Of a stretch of 64,000 nucleotides of DNA, positions 1 through 10,491 are shown one piece after another (positions within the stretch are counted from its first letter, which is position 1; every line of letters begins with the position of its first letter). The position numbers and the translations under genes were made by a program. Origin of the DNA: Acanthosoma haemorrhoidale (Eukaryota > Arthropoda > Insecta > Hemiptera > Acanthosomatidae). The stretch is from NCBI GenBank assembly GCA_930367205.1, contig OV884014.1:112047138-112111137 (forward strand), written 5' to 3'. The notes below the pieces were generated by a model. That model was not told where the DNA came from, ran no database searches, and was given only the letters and a program-made list of their open reading frames with translations.

Positions 1-89
1 TAAATAAATAAAGACATATTTGGATTTTATAAGAACATAAATATTGTATTAACATATAAACTTAAGCCATAAAACACGAGTTTTCTCTC

Positions 90-214
90 CTACGTTATTC
101 CATAAATAACCCTATCTTATTTACTTTATAATTCAATAAAAAAATAACAACAGAAATACTAAAAACTGTGTTTTCTATTTAAATCAAATCCTGCGTTAAT
201 GCTGGGACACCTTA
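90..214 (+). mobile_element. T1 transposon, 3' end fragment
   Basis: This piece matches the 3' untranslated end and terminal inverted repeat of the T1 elements near 22.4 and 32.5 kb. The shared string runs from the sequence around GTTATTCCATAAATAACCC to the end CTGGGACACC. No transposase coding remains. It is a Tc1/mariner-superfamily relic; the 5' limit is approximate. Confidence 0.75.
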
Positions 215-845
215 TATATTAGGTATTGTTCACTTACAGAGTGAATGATCAAACACCCGATAATGCAATAATAATTCATGTATAATAATGTATACCAAAA
301 ATACATACAATATACGAAGAGGTAAAGCAAGAAGCCATGTTTGTTCGAAAACATTAAGAAAATGCATAAGCTGTTTTCTCCTGAAGAGGCTGTTGTCATG
401 TCATCTACAGCTACTTTCACCCTTGTTTAAACACAACTTGACATTTCTTTCCTATGTGAATTCTAAGAAGCGAAAACACACAAGTGCAGAAACGAAATGA
501 CACTTGTTCCAGAATCTCTTTCACCCGCCCCCTCATTAGATGAGCCCCAGTGCATTTCTTTTGAAAATAATCATCAAAGAATACGTTGCAAAGGATTCAT
601 TCCATACACTGGCAGACACAATCGGAAATTTGCCCCCCGTACCAAAAACAAAAATGATAACGAGCTAATTTTCTAGTAAGCCTGCCAAAATGTAAAAACG
701 AGTAGAGCCCACGATTTCCAACTATCAAGGGAAAATTGCCAATCTATGGAGAGGGAACTCAAACCGTAACAAAGAAATTGCCCAAGGGAACACAGTTAAA
801 TAAATTAAACTAAGTTATTAAATTTAAATTAATTAATATTTAACT
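215..845. other. Unassigned AT-rich DNA
   Basis: Short open frames occur on both strands but none resembles a known protein or shows a gene-like context. I see no repeat of the families described elsewhere in the window. Confidence 0.5.
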
Positions 846-889
846 AGCTCTTGGCCAGCCTCCGCTGGCTCTTATCCGGTGACGAGGCT
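846..889 (+). mobile_element. J1 fragment, 3' UTR core
   Basis: A 44-bp stretch matches the J1 3' UTR segment containing CAGCCTCCGCTGGCTC and TATCCGGTGACG. It abuts the J2 copy that follows and carries neither J1 end, so it is a relic left by rearrangement. Confidence 0.7.
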
Positions 890-909
890 TACACAGTACT
901 GGCCTGTGG

Positions 910-1484
910 TCAGTGGTAATAATACTCAGGCCCACACTGCTGTATGGTGCACCACTATTTCGTCATCTGACGTATACGACAGCTAAGAAACTCCAACAAT
1001 TCCAAAACGGTATACTGATGAAAGTGGTCAGAGGTACTTCGTTCGAGTTGCGAAGAAACAGTGAGCTTCACGATATCTTTGAGCTGCCTACGGTGGATGA
1101 ATTCATCCAACGTAGACATACCAAATATTCCGACTCCCTACAATACTTGACAAACCCGATGTTTAACACGATAACCCCCGCTCCGTTCCCCCATCGATGG
1201 CAGGACGCTGTCGTGGCTGGAACGCTTTAGTTTTGGGTTCTAGGTATAGTTTTTAGTTTGTAAGTTTTTCCTCCCATTTTTTAAACTGAAAGTGAGCCCC
1301 ATCACCTAGATTTATTTTCACGTTATTGTATTTTAACCACAACCTGTATTGTAGAGTAACCCAACCTCCTTCAAATGCATCTGCGCATAGCAGAATGAGG
1401 AGAAATTTGCAAAGTATCATATTAATATTTTTCATTGTATAAATTCTAGGGGTTTAGGAAAACAAAAAAAAACAAAAAAAAAAC
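910..1484 (+). mobile_element. J2 jockey-like retrotransposon, 5'-truncated
   Basis: The copy holds the last part of ORF2 of a jockey-type non-LTR retrotransposon, then a 3' UTR and an A-rich tail at about 1450-1484. It belongs to the subfamily also seen on the minus strand at 28.7-29.6 kb; the two share the words SELHDIFELPTV/SELHEIFELPTV and an end resembling AGGGGTTTAGG plus A-rich sequence. The reverse transcriptase catalytic core is missing, as expected after 5' truncation during target-primed reverse transcription. Confidence 0.8.
913..1230 (+). pseudogene. J2 ORF2 C-terminal remnant
   Basis: This 105-codon open frame is the C-terminal tail of a J2 reverse transcriptase ORF. It begins near the motif LLYGAPLF, continues through FQNGILMKVVRGTSFE, and ends after MFNTITPAPFPHRWQ. 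The same block is found in the J2 copies at 12.5, 13.9, 29.0, 57.1 and 59.0 kb. In jockey-type proteins this region follows the RT palm and has no known catalytic residues. There is no start of its own: the reading frame simply begins inside the truncated element. It is a relic with no likely host function. The jockey assignment rests on general layout and the companion copy at 45 kb that carries FADD. Confidence 0.75.
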
Positions 1485-1638
1485 TGAGGAACATGGGGGC
1501 CTTCACAAGACTCCGCTTCGCATGCGAGGGAGGTGACAACCATGTGGACTTGGGGGGTCTCTGGGATGTTTGTAAATACTGTATGAATGAGCGAGTGAAT
1601 GAAAAAGGTAAATTGGTATGAATGAGATCATTTATCAC

Positions 1639-1993
1639 TGTCGGGCTCGTTCGCTATGCTAATTCTCTCTGAGGCCAGGGCTTATAGGAGGCCAGCCAGT
1701 AGGGTGGGGATAAGTCCCCACCTACGGCTGTCTCCCCCACTAATTCAGTTCCTCTCACTGACGTCATAACCTTTATTACATATAATGAAAAATAGGTACA
1801 TATTTTCTGATATTCATTTGATGACATACGACATACGACGTCTGAAAATTTTCCGACCTAACAAAGCTTTTATTTATTTTATTATCATCTTCATGTTGAG
1901 GTCGGAAACTTTTCAGACCGCCTGTGTAGATACAAGGTCTGATACGAAACAGGGGAACTTATAATTATTCATGATTAAGAGGTGGCCACAACA
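1639..1993 (-). mobile_element. Solo LTR, class LTR-B (short form)
   Basis: On the minus strand the unit begins TGTTGTGGCC and ends GCCCGACA, giving the TG...CA termini of an LTR. A perfect 5-bp target duplication, ATCAC, lies at 1634-1638 and 1994-1998. The U3 part matches the truncated LTR at 30477, including the tract ATCAAATGAATATCAG and a TATA box. It is only 355 bp because most of the R-U5 region seen at 30.7-31.0 kb is absent. Solo LTRs arise by recombination between the two LTRs of an integrated retrotransposon. Confidence 0.88.
1680..1688 (-). promoter_or_regulatory. Putative LTR TATA box
   Basis: On the minus strand CCTATAAGCC lies within the U3 part of the solo LTR. The equivalent position in the LTR at 30.6 kb reads CTATATAAGCC, so the element is conserved between two copies. 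It would drive retrotransposon transcription; activity here is not known. Confidence 0.45.
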
Positions 1994-2048
1994 ATCACAA
2001 TTAATTATTGCCCAATGAGGCAGATTGTAATTTTATCATAATAAAGTT

Positions 2049-2990
2049 GTATCATTAATCGCTAAAATTAATTAACTATTAGTATCATTTACATTTACTG
2101 CTACAAAATCTTCTATCCTATTTTTTGGGGTCATTATTATTATTATTATTATTACATAATTATTCTGATTTAATTTAATGGCGAATGATTGAAGGAGCAG
2201 AATATTATACCAAAGGTACAGCCCACTATAAAATTCTAGACCGGGACTATTTTTCGCCGATTGAGGTCTCCGCGGTCGGTATCCGTTCTGGGCTGGACAG
2301 CTTGATATATTTGCTATGCACTCGAGGCGATAAATCTCCCCTTCTGCTGGCAAATAGCACGTCGCTATTTAATTACAGCTGAATAAATTTGGGTTTGTGT
2401 AACGTCGGCGGGAGGAAGAATTATTTACGACAGGCATATTGCAGGGGACTACATTCAAGTGGGATGTATATTATAATATGAATATCACATGAAGTATGCG
2501 TATTTATGAAATAGGGATATCTAGCAAACACCTGGGCGATACCTACCAAGGTTATAGTAACCAAAAAACAATTATAATCTGTGATACAGACCGTTGTAAT
2601 AACAATAATAAATATAATAACTATTGAAAGTATGAAAAAAAATGTTCACAAACGCCCAAATTGCTTTATTTTTGATGATATCACAAAATTGTATCCTTAT
2701 ATGGACTAAAATTAACAAATCAAAAGTTTGTTATAACATTGAAATATTCTAAAACAAACATTTCTCAACAATAATCTAACAAACCTGGACATAAAAAACC
2801 ACGTTTTTTTTTTGGTAGGGAAAAACAAAAAATTTTAAATTTACTTCACTGAAAAACAATATTGAAATATAGCACATGCAATATAATTTTTTAAAGTCTT
2901 TTATAAAAATATTTTTGAGAGAAAAATTTGTTCGTTTGATTATTTGCACCCTTGTGGTAAACAAAGTAACGGCAAAAATGCGGGATAATC
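2049..2990. other. Unassigned DNA with an ATT microsatellite
   Basis: A short (ATT)n run lies at about 2130-2154. The stretch 2185-2385 is less AT-rich than its surroundings and open on both strands, but neither translation is recognisable. Confidence 0.45.
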
Positions 2991-3029
2991 TATCTTTAGC
3001 TTCCAGATTTAGCGTTTAAAGAGGGAATA

Positions 3030-3110
3030 AATTAACTTTCCATCTTGGGAATTGAACCAAGAACCTCCATATCATTAACCAGTTAAGAGAATCATTGAAG
3101 AAGCGGATAA
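3030..3110 (-). mobile_element. tRNA-like SINE piece
   Basis: On the minus strand a B-box match, GGTTCAATTCC (plus 3048-3058), lies downstream of an A-box-like TTAACTGGTTAATG (plus 3073-3086). Order and spacing suit an internal RNA polymerase III promoter derived from a tRNA. There are no paired acceptor ends, so it is not a working tRNA gene. A SINE head or decayed tRNA pseudogene is most likely. Confidence 0.5.
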
Positions 3111-3912
3111 GGCTAGCTCTGTGCTTGTAGATATAATAGTTACAGATGATTTTGTACAGGAAAATCAGCCTTGATAAGCTAAAAATGCCAAAGGGCCATA
3201 GTGTAGCTCGTTGGGAAGGTTCCAGAAAACACAGGGAAGAAAATGGAGAGTCTCATTTATTGGAGGGGGAAAAACGCCATTCCTTGATTCTTCGGGATAT
3301 AGCAGTCAGTAGATCTCAGTTTACACACACGAAAGAGAATCAGCTATTCCCTTTATCTCTATTCCCAATGACGTTTCCTCCAAGGAAGGGGGGAGACAAA
3401 TTGCAGCTCCAGACTCCCCTCTCACCGCGACTTCTTCGGAGAAAACGTTTTGTCCTATCATGCTTTATAAATGGAATGAACTTGGAGATGATATACTGTA
3501 TCACTGTATTTATTATATTCGTTAAGGGTGGCCTTTAGAACGACCGATGAAGGAAAGAGGATAGCCAGATGGCTCCTGCTAAATCACAAATGTACAAGGA
3601 ACAAACACACCTGCCTTTCTTCAAATGTAAGAGGCATTTTCCCATTCGGCTAGAGTGTTCTTTATAAATACAAAGATATAAGTATACATTCATATACTAT
3701 ATAAGTACTTACTTACATAAGTTACTTATATATGCCAATCCACTAGACAAAATGCGAACAGAATGAATAACTATTTCCAATTCGGTCCAGCCCATCAGAT
3801 TTATTCACTGATATTTCAAGATTTTTTTCTAATTAATAAATCTGAGGTTTTACACATTTTACTTAATTAATCTATTTTTCTAACTAGTATTAACAGGTAT
3901 TATTTACTTATC
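3111..3912. other. Unassigned DNA with a 130-codon open frame
   Basis: An open frame at 3146-3538 (+) encodes 130 residues, basic in the first half and hydrophobic near the end. I recognise no domain, and no splice or promoter context supports it. The remainder is AT-rich with no repeat family I can name. Confidence 0.35.
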
Positions 3913-4328
3913 AAGCAATAAGTAATTGTGATAAACGTTCTCATTTATACCATATTTACAATTTTCATTCAATCGCTCATTCATACAGTATTTACAAAGA
4001 GCCCAGAAGAGACCTCCCAAATCCACATGGTGGTCACCTCCCTCGCATGTGAAAGAGGAAATCTTAGTAAGTCCCCCCAGCGGAGGCTGACCAAGAGCGC
4101 GAGAGCCATAATCGCCCAGGACATGATTGGAGAAACTGGCCATTGGCAGGACTGTCACGCATTTATAGCAGGTCGCGAGGCCACTGTCGTTTTAGTCTCC
4201 GAGGAGTATTATAGGGATGAGTGGTGCATTGCAATGACTGTGCTAGGGGATTATGGTGGTTGGATAGGTTACTTAGGAATTTCACGAACTTGGAAGGGAT
4301 AAGTTCGAGAATGTAGGTACATTAAGAT
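3913..4328 (-). mobile_element. J1 copy, minus strand
   Basis: Read on the minus strand this runs from the end of J1 ORF2 through the 3' UTR to the start of the 3' hairpin. The final hairpin half and the AATAAAG end are missing. A block of the 3' UTR around the sequence GGTGACGCGGCTGACGGAGG is deleted. Nothing in it is likely to be functional. Confidence 0.8.
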
Positions 4329-4759
4329 CTACCGATTCTAACATATAATATATTATAAATTTTTAAGGACACTCTTTGCGAAGGATGTGGTTTATAGGCA
4401 GCTAGAAACAAGATTAATGAACAGGGAAGAAAAGTTCTACCGGACAAAGAAAGAGTTTTTTTTCCAGAATTGCCAACTTGTGCCCACTTCAGGCCAAAAC
4501 TCAAGGAAATGCGCACAAAGTCCTATCGCTTTCCCCTAATTTATCAATGCGTCTCTTAGTGACCTATACAAGAGCCCAATTTATTTTACAAGTTCCTTTA
4601 AGTTTAAAAACTTTAAATAATTTTTATGCTTTCTATAGAATTTAGACTATAAATCGATTCTCATCACCAGATGGAAATTCACTTTGGGCCCTTATAGATT
4701 TCAACTAATTCTTTACATAACGAGTAATTTGTACCAGAGCTCAGCTGTGTGGTTCCCCA
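4329..4759. other. Unassigned DNA
   Basis: No recognisable gene, RNA or repeat was seen. Confidence 0.4.
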
Positions 4760-4945
4760 CTACTCAGTCACCATCCTAAGACCACCGCTAGAGGACTTAA
4801 CCGATTCTTCAAGTTTTCGATAAAACTGATGATAAATCCGGTGTTCAACACCATGTCTCCCCCAGCTTTCCTTCAGAGGCGACCCAACCTGTTAGCTTAC
4901 ATTTGTCGCCGATGGTTGACTCAAAGGTGAGCCCCACTTCTCCCC
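4760..4945 (+). mobile_element. Divergent J2-related fragment
   Basis: One frame gives NPVFNTMSPPAFLQRR followed by RRWLT and then an AAAGGTGAGCCCCA signature. Both match the C-terminal end and following 3' UTR of J2 (NPVFNTMTPPPFPHRW, AAGGTGAGCCCCAT). The rest is diverged, so this is probably an older or distinct J2 subfamily. Confidence 0.6.
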
Positions 4946-5699
4946 ATTTCTGCATGCTTGTTCACCAACATGCAGTCTTCACCACTTCCTTAAAGTGGAG
5001 CTCGGTAGAACTGCTATCGTTGGACTGTTACGGCGCTTTTCGTCAAAAAGAAGGAGGTTAAAAACAGAATGACAAAAATCAACTTGATCTTCTAAGTTTG
5101 TACAAATTACTTACTTAAAAAAAAAAAAAGTTAGTTAAGTGCCCAATTTCATCCAATTAAGATTTTCAATCACGCAATCTCGATACATTTTCTTTAATAC
5201 TCATTGAATTATTTTTAATAGCAAATAGATTTTATAAAAACGCCTCACCAACATGCACCAACGATTCTATATCAATTTCTAACATAATGCAATCATTTTT
5301 TTTTTTTAATTAAAGACTGTAAACCACCAACATATTACTATACATATTCTTAATCTGCAAGTGGCGATGTTTAGTCCCAGACTCTTATTATTTGTAACAA
5401 CATCAAGGCGGTACAAACACTACCTTGCAAACAACCTTGCCTCTGAAAAAATTACCGGTTGAGATTATAATGAACATTTTAATGACTTAGGGCGAAGGGG
5501 GTCATTAGTTTAATACCCTGGAGTTTTATAATATTTTTAGTGTTGTCGAGTAATCATATTGATTCTATAGTTATAAAAAATACACGTTACAGTGGCCTCA
5601 CGATCGTCAGGAGAAAGAGATAGAAAGGAAGGTGGAAAAAAATCAACGAAGTCATAAAAAAAAGTGGAGTTAATTGGTTCGTACTTTAGAAGGTAGTTC
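4946..5699. other. Unassigned AT-rich DNA
   Basis: Homopolymer A and T runs occur near 5120 and 5297. No gene or known repeat was recognised. Confidence 0.4.
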
Positions 5700-6312
5700 C
5701 GGAGAACGATAGTTAATGGCCCTTATTATGTCAGCAAAACAACCCTTCATAACGACCTTAATATACCCTACATTCTTCAAACTTCATGAAATTCCATCAA
5801 AACCTCTTCAATCACCCCTATCGTTAGATCTTAATGTACCTTACATTATCAAACTCATCCCTTCCAAGTTCATGAAATTCCATAGTAACCTATGCAACCA
5901 CCATAATCCCCTATCACAGTCATTGCACTGCACCACTCATCCCTATAATCCTCCTCGGAGACTAAAGCGACAGTGGCCTCATGACCTGCTATAAATACCT
6001 AACGGTGACAGTACTGGCAATGGCCAGTTTCTCCAATCATGTCCTGAGCAGCTGCGGCTCTCACGTTATTAGTCAGCTTCCAATGGCTCGTATCCGGTGA
6101 CACGGCTGACAGAGGAGCGTGGGGGATTTCCCAAGATTTCTTTTTCGCATGCGAGGGAGGTAACAACCTGGTGGATTTGGGAGGTCTCTGCGCTGTTTGT
6201 AACTGCTGTATGAATGAGCGAGTGAACATGGTTAGACTGAGATCATCAAAGACAACTTCTTATTGCCCAATAGGGTGGATTGTAATTTTATCTCAATTAA
6301 TGCCGCAACTCC
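5700..6312 (+). mobile_element. J1 copy with internal duplication
   Basis: It contains the C-terminal end of the J1 reverse transcriptase frame (PSKFMKFHSNL, NPPRRLKRQWPHDLL), then the 3' UTR to the CCCAATAGGG hairpin variant. The segment coding for the 'proline-tyrosine-isoleucine...PSK' block occurs twice (about 5756-5800 and 5830-5880), so this copy carries a short tandem duplication. It is 5'-truncated. Confidence 0.8.
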
Positions 6313-6880
6313 TGTCCACTAGTTTGTTAATTCCATTCCTCTTCCTGTATCCGAGACAGTACGGTACTTAGGCTTCCATCATGACAAACAGCTGACCTGG
6401 AACCCACATACGAGGCTAACTAGACAAGAACTAAACAGGTGCTTTGGACAACTGTACAGACTACTTCAAAGGACATCCCATCTCCCAATAGAATGCCCCT
6501 TATTACGTCAGCAACAAAACCCTTCATAATGATCTTAATGTACCCTAAATTCTTGAACTCATTCCTTCCAAGTTTATAAAATTCCATAGTAACCTATCCA
6601 ACCACCCTAATTCCCTAGCACAGTCATTGCACTGCACCACTCATCCCTATGATCCTCCTCGGAGACTAAAACGGCAGTGAACTCGTGACCCGCTATAAAT
6701 ACGTGGGGGATTTTCCAAAACTCCACATCCTCTTTCGCATGTGGATTTGGGAGTTCTCTGAACTGTTTGAATTTGTAAATATTGTATTATTGAACGAGTA
6801 AACACGGTTTGACTAAGATCATTAATGACACTTTCTTATTGCCCAATAGGGTGGATTGTAATTATATCTCAATGAATGGT
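6313..6880 (+). mobile_element. J1 copy, 5'-truncated, internally deleted
   Basis: It starts further upstream in ORF2 than its neighbour (TATCCGAGACAGTACGGTAC) and reaches the same CCCAATAGGG 3' hairpin variant. About 160 bp of ORF2 are missing where CCCAATAGAA joins ATGCCCCTTATT, and much of the 3' UTR is deleted. It lies directly after another J1 copy in the same orientation. Confidence 0.8.
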
Positions 6881-7763
6881 TTCCTAATAACTAATTCTGA
6901 AGCAAAATTTTGTTGGACATTTAAAGTTCTTTAATCGCTGCTAGCAAAGCTACGTTCCTCCTTCTTGTCCTTAAATGGAGTATTAGTATTTCATCGTTAT
7001 TATTATAAAAATATTATTAGCTAACAGATGTTTCGGAATAAATTTCCAGGAAATTACAAGCATTTATGAAAAATAGTATTAAAAAACTTCGCTTCTCAGC
7101 CTGAGTATTTTTAGAGCGAGCAACTGAGAAGTCGCGCATCATTACTGTATCAAGTCTATAATAATCTCTCTCTCTCTCTCTCTCCCTCTCTCTCTCTTTT
7201 TAGACGAATATAAAATGAAGTGGTCGCAGCAGGTCAGGATAAGATTTACATTCCGCGACAGGGCGTTCAAATTTTATGTTTGCAGTAGTTTTATGTGAAA
7301 CGATTCCAGAGCTTGCCGGCTGGAAATAAAGCAGAACTGATTTGCAACTGGAACTTGTTCCGGCGATAAAGTCACCTGCGAGGCCAAGTCCACTGTGTAC
7401 ACAGTCCAGGCACATTGTACCACCCGCTGGATAACATTGTAAGGTCCTCTTTCTCAAGCTACATCTCATCAATAGTCATACAACTGAACTAATCAATTTT
7501 TAGAATTAAAGTTTTGAATTTTACTCTTGACTAAAGCACATTAAAGAAAGTAACGCGGAAACAATTTCAAAGATTGAGTTTAGAGAGCGAAAAAAAGAGA
7601 AATTTGTGATGCAATAACAAAAAACTTTATCCTTGGACATAAACATGCAATTAATTATGTCTAGCTGATAGACGGAAACCGTTATGAAAGATGTTAATGG
7701 AACGCTACTAAGAAACATATGGAGACCTGTTACATAATTTAATTGATGAAGTAATAAATTAAC
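6881..7763. other. Unassigned DNA with a CT microsatellite
   Basis: A (TC)n run spans about 7165-7197. A 90-codon minus-strand frame (7472 to 7200) is cysteine- and serine-rich but unrecognised. No other repeat was seen. Confidence 0.4.
7165..7197. repeat. (TC)n microsatellite
   Basis: About sixteen TC units with a single CC interruption. Confidence 0.9.
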
Positions 7764-8059
7764 TGTCGGGTCGTCGCTAGGGGGCGCCTGATCACCTAGC
7801 TCTGGTGACAAGTGCGGATTGTTCGAGTTAATAACCTGGACAATCGTTCCATGACGGCGTTACTATCTGACCCCATTTATGATAGGTATGTGCCCTGACA
7901 ATGCACTAAGTTCAAGGGAAGAGGTACAGAAGTTTCGTAAAGAATAAGGCAAGTTTTCAGAGTTCGAGTGAAAACCAAGCAAGCGTCACGGGTACAGGTC
8001 GCCAGAGAGTCTACAAGGAGACTGGCGAGAAGACAAAGAGACTAAGAGACTCACGAGGA

Positions 8060-8426
8060 GACTGCGAGGAGTCTAAGAGACTGACTTCCAGGGCCAGGAG
8101 CCCTGGCTTAAGGCGTAACCGAGTAAAAGTCGCGAGAGACTCAGAGGCTGATGAGGAGACTGACTTACAGGGCCAGGAGCCCTGGCTTAAGGCGTCACCG
8201 AGTAAAAGTCGCGAGAGACTCAGAGGCTGATGAGGAGACTGACTTACAGGGCCAGGAGCCCTGGCTTAAGGCGTAACCGAGTAAAAGTCGCGAGAGACTC
8301 AGAGGCTGATGAGGAGACTGACTTACAGGGCCAGGAGCCCTGGCTTAAGGCGTCACCAAGTAAAAGTCGCGAGAGACTCAGAGGCTGATGAGGAGACTGA
8401 CTTACAGGGCCAGAAGCCCTGGCTTA
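8060..8426. repeat. 79-bp minisatellite inside the LTR
   Basis: The motif GGGCCAGGAGCCCTGG recurs starting at 8091, 8170, 8249, 8328 and 8407, an exact 79-bp period (the last copy has one change). Each unit contains an inverted repeat CAGGGC/GCCCTG. The array is nearly homogeneous, which suggests recent expansion or gene conversion. Confidence 0.92.
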
Positions 8427-8546
8427 AATATCGTCTCTACTTCCTGCTGGGAGGCTGCGAGGGTCTAATCCGGGTTGGGGGGTGGTGGACACCTGTGGTG
8501 CTGTTCCCACGCCTAATTACCCGACCCCTCGCCCCCTAAAGGACTG

Positions 8547-8690
8547 TTTATGACTGCCAACTGGTGACCCTTTCATGTTTATGACTGCCAGCTGGCGACC
8601 CTTTCTCGTTTATGACTGCCAGCTGGCGACCCTTTCTCGTTTATGACTGCCAGCTGGTGACCCTTTCTCGTTTATGACTGTTTGGCTTCC
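8547..8690. repeat. 31-bp minisatellite inside the LTR
   Basis: About four and a half units starting TTTATGACTGCC repeat every 31 bp. The central units carry the perfect palindrome GCCAGCTGGC. The array is absent from the LTR-A copies at 20.3 and 51.7 kb. Confidence 0.9.
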
Positions 8691-8828
8691 ACCTTTTATT
8701 GCTTAACACTTTTACAATGATTTACATTTAATTATAATACATTTAGTTCACGTTATTTTACTTTTGCTTACAATATATATTCACTAGAGTATAGGGTGAT
8801 TTAACTTATGTAGTTAGTGGTCGCTACA

Positions 8829-9268
8829 TTAATTATGAATAAAAGGTATGGGGGTTGTATGGGGGATGAGACATCACTTCCCAACCAAGATCCAATAGTT
8901 TCGTACGTGTTGTTAAAGATGTGTGAGGCCTCGCATTGTCGTGGGGGAACCCAAATATCGAGCTTCTTAACAAGTCCAAGACGTCTTAGTTGTGTGTGTT
9001 TGTGTGATACATTTAACTGGTTTGCAATCTCTCGCACAGTTATATGACGATACAATAAGGTCGAACAGAATGTTGAAGAAAATACTTATTTTTGCACTCC
9101 ATGTTAAATATGACAGTTGTAAACAAAATCACAGGGAATTTCTTTCCATAGCAACCTAAAGGTATCGACTTTCAAATCTCAAAAGAGACTAACATTGACA
9201 AAAGAATAACGAAACAAACATAACGCTATCTACTGCTGTGAACCGAAATCACTTTCTTGCCAACCCAA
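8829..9268 (-). mobile_element. T2 mariner, truncated and twice deleted
   Basis: The outer inverted repeat at 9241-9268 (minus: TTGGGTTGGCAAGAAAGTGA...) is the same as in the T2 element at 16334. On the minus strand the start of the transposase is followed by a jump over most of the first helix-turn-helix region, then REIANQLNVSH, and then a jump from KKLDIWVP directly to DNARPHTSL. The second jump is shared with the 16.3-kb copy. The 3' part is lost where the sequence meets the LTR. Confidence 0.85.
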
Positions 9269-10491
9269 TTATTGTATTCTTACTTTCAACTTTTAGCAAA
9301 TATCATGCAACATGTTAACGTGTGTGTCAATAGTCACCCACAAAGGCCCACAATATATAAGTTAGTCACATCACAGTAATTTTTGTTCCTATCTTGATGT
9401 ACTTGATGTTGAAGAGCACATACAATAGTTTATCCCTCTTGCTAATCGAAAACTTCTTACCTTTTTTACGAACTACTTGACGAGTGCTCGAGCAGTTCTG
9501 GCTGCATTTATTCATAGCTGATCCTGATGTCATTATCAGCCGGAGCAATAGGTAAGGTGAGAGAGGCAATTAGCGGCTACAAAGCGGTAATTTGCGTCCT
9601 CCAAAGGATCAAAAGGATCACAAGACAATATCCTTTAAAGAATTCATCTCCTTTTACCCGACCCTCGGCCTAGTAGAGAAAAAAAACTTTTTTTTCTTTT
9701 CGTTTTAATTTTCTTTTTTTTTTAACTTCTTCTTCTTTATAAAAAGAAAGGAGGAAAGGAAAAGGATCTCCCAGTTAGCGGTTTAATTAGTGACATCCTT
9801 TGAGTGGACTCGTTGAAGAGTAGTTGGAACTTGAGTGGACGCAAAAGGGCATCCGTACATCGACCGTACCTCGACCTGTTTGAACAGGGCTACCGGGTAC
9901 ACTTTGCAGAGTACCTGCGCCTTCCAAACCACTTCGGATGAGCGACGATTTTGTTTCATCATATTCATACCAGGTTATCCGCACCTGAGCTAAGAGCAAA
10001 TATACAACCATGCTATGGCAGTGGTAATTACTTCAAGAACATCGTGGGCACGTTTGCATGTTTTATTTTATCAAACAATTACCCCAGGGATTAATTTATG
10101 AACGCCATTGATGAAACGAGGTGTCCCAGTTTCTGATATGTACACGTAAATAGAACACTGACTAAAAATAAACTAATATTAATACTAAATAAATAAACTA
10201 ATATTACTTCTAAATAAATAAACGTACAAATAAATGGTAATAGAATGAAAATACATCTCCTCCAAGCAGCTTTTATGATAACTTAATAATATAATATAAT
10301 AAGCTTTGATTATAACTTAAAATCTGTCAAATTTCACAGAACCTCCAAATGCCAGCTTTATACAAACCGGAGACCCTTTCATTAGTTACAGCTACTTAAG
10401 GAAATCACATATGAAGAATTCACTAGAGATATTAGAAACATTTGTGGCTGTACAAGATCCCATCAAAACTGCCACAGGATCCAATTAAATA
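9269..10491. other. Unassigned DNA with a polypyrimidine tract
   Basis: Positions 9672-9760 hold long T/C runs followed by an A/G-rich segment. Overlapping minus-strand open frames at 9783-10011 are unrecognised. No known repeat was seen. Confidence 0.4.

Larger units (their letters stand above)
1495..2048 (+). mobile_element. J1 jockey-like 3' UTR copy, split by an LTR
   Basis: The 3' UTR of J1 is present from about 1495 to 1638 and resumes at 1994-2048, ending in CATAATAAAG. The solo LTR at 1639-1993 interrupts it just before the 3' hairpin. The five bases ATCAC stand on both sides of the LTR, so removing the LTR and one copy restores the normal J1 sequence. No coding region is left. Confidence 0.85.
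7764..8828 (-). mobile_element. Solo LTR, class LTR-A, expanded by minisatellites
   Basis: The minus strand begins TGTAGCGACC and ends GACGACCCGACA, matching the LTRs at 20297 and 51668 at both ends. It measures 1065 bp against 706 and 648 bp for those copies. The extra length comes from two tandem arrays, of 79-bp and 31-bp units. Flanks TTAAC and TTAAT agree at four of five bases and may be a worn target duplication. No internal retrotransposon region is attached. Confidence 0.85.

Noticed and set aside
7764..8828. LTR-A inserted directly into the T2 mariner.
   Set aside because: The mariner sequence does not resume on the far side of the LTR, so the simple nested-insertion model fails without a further deletion.
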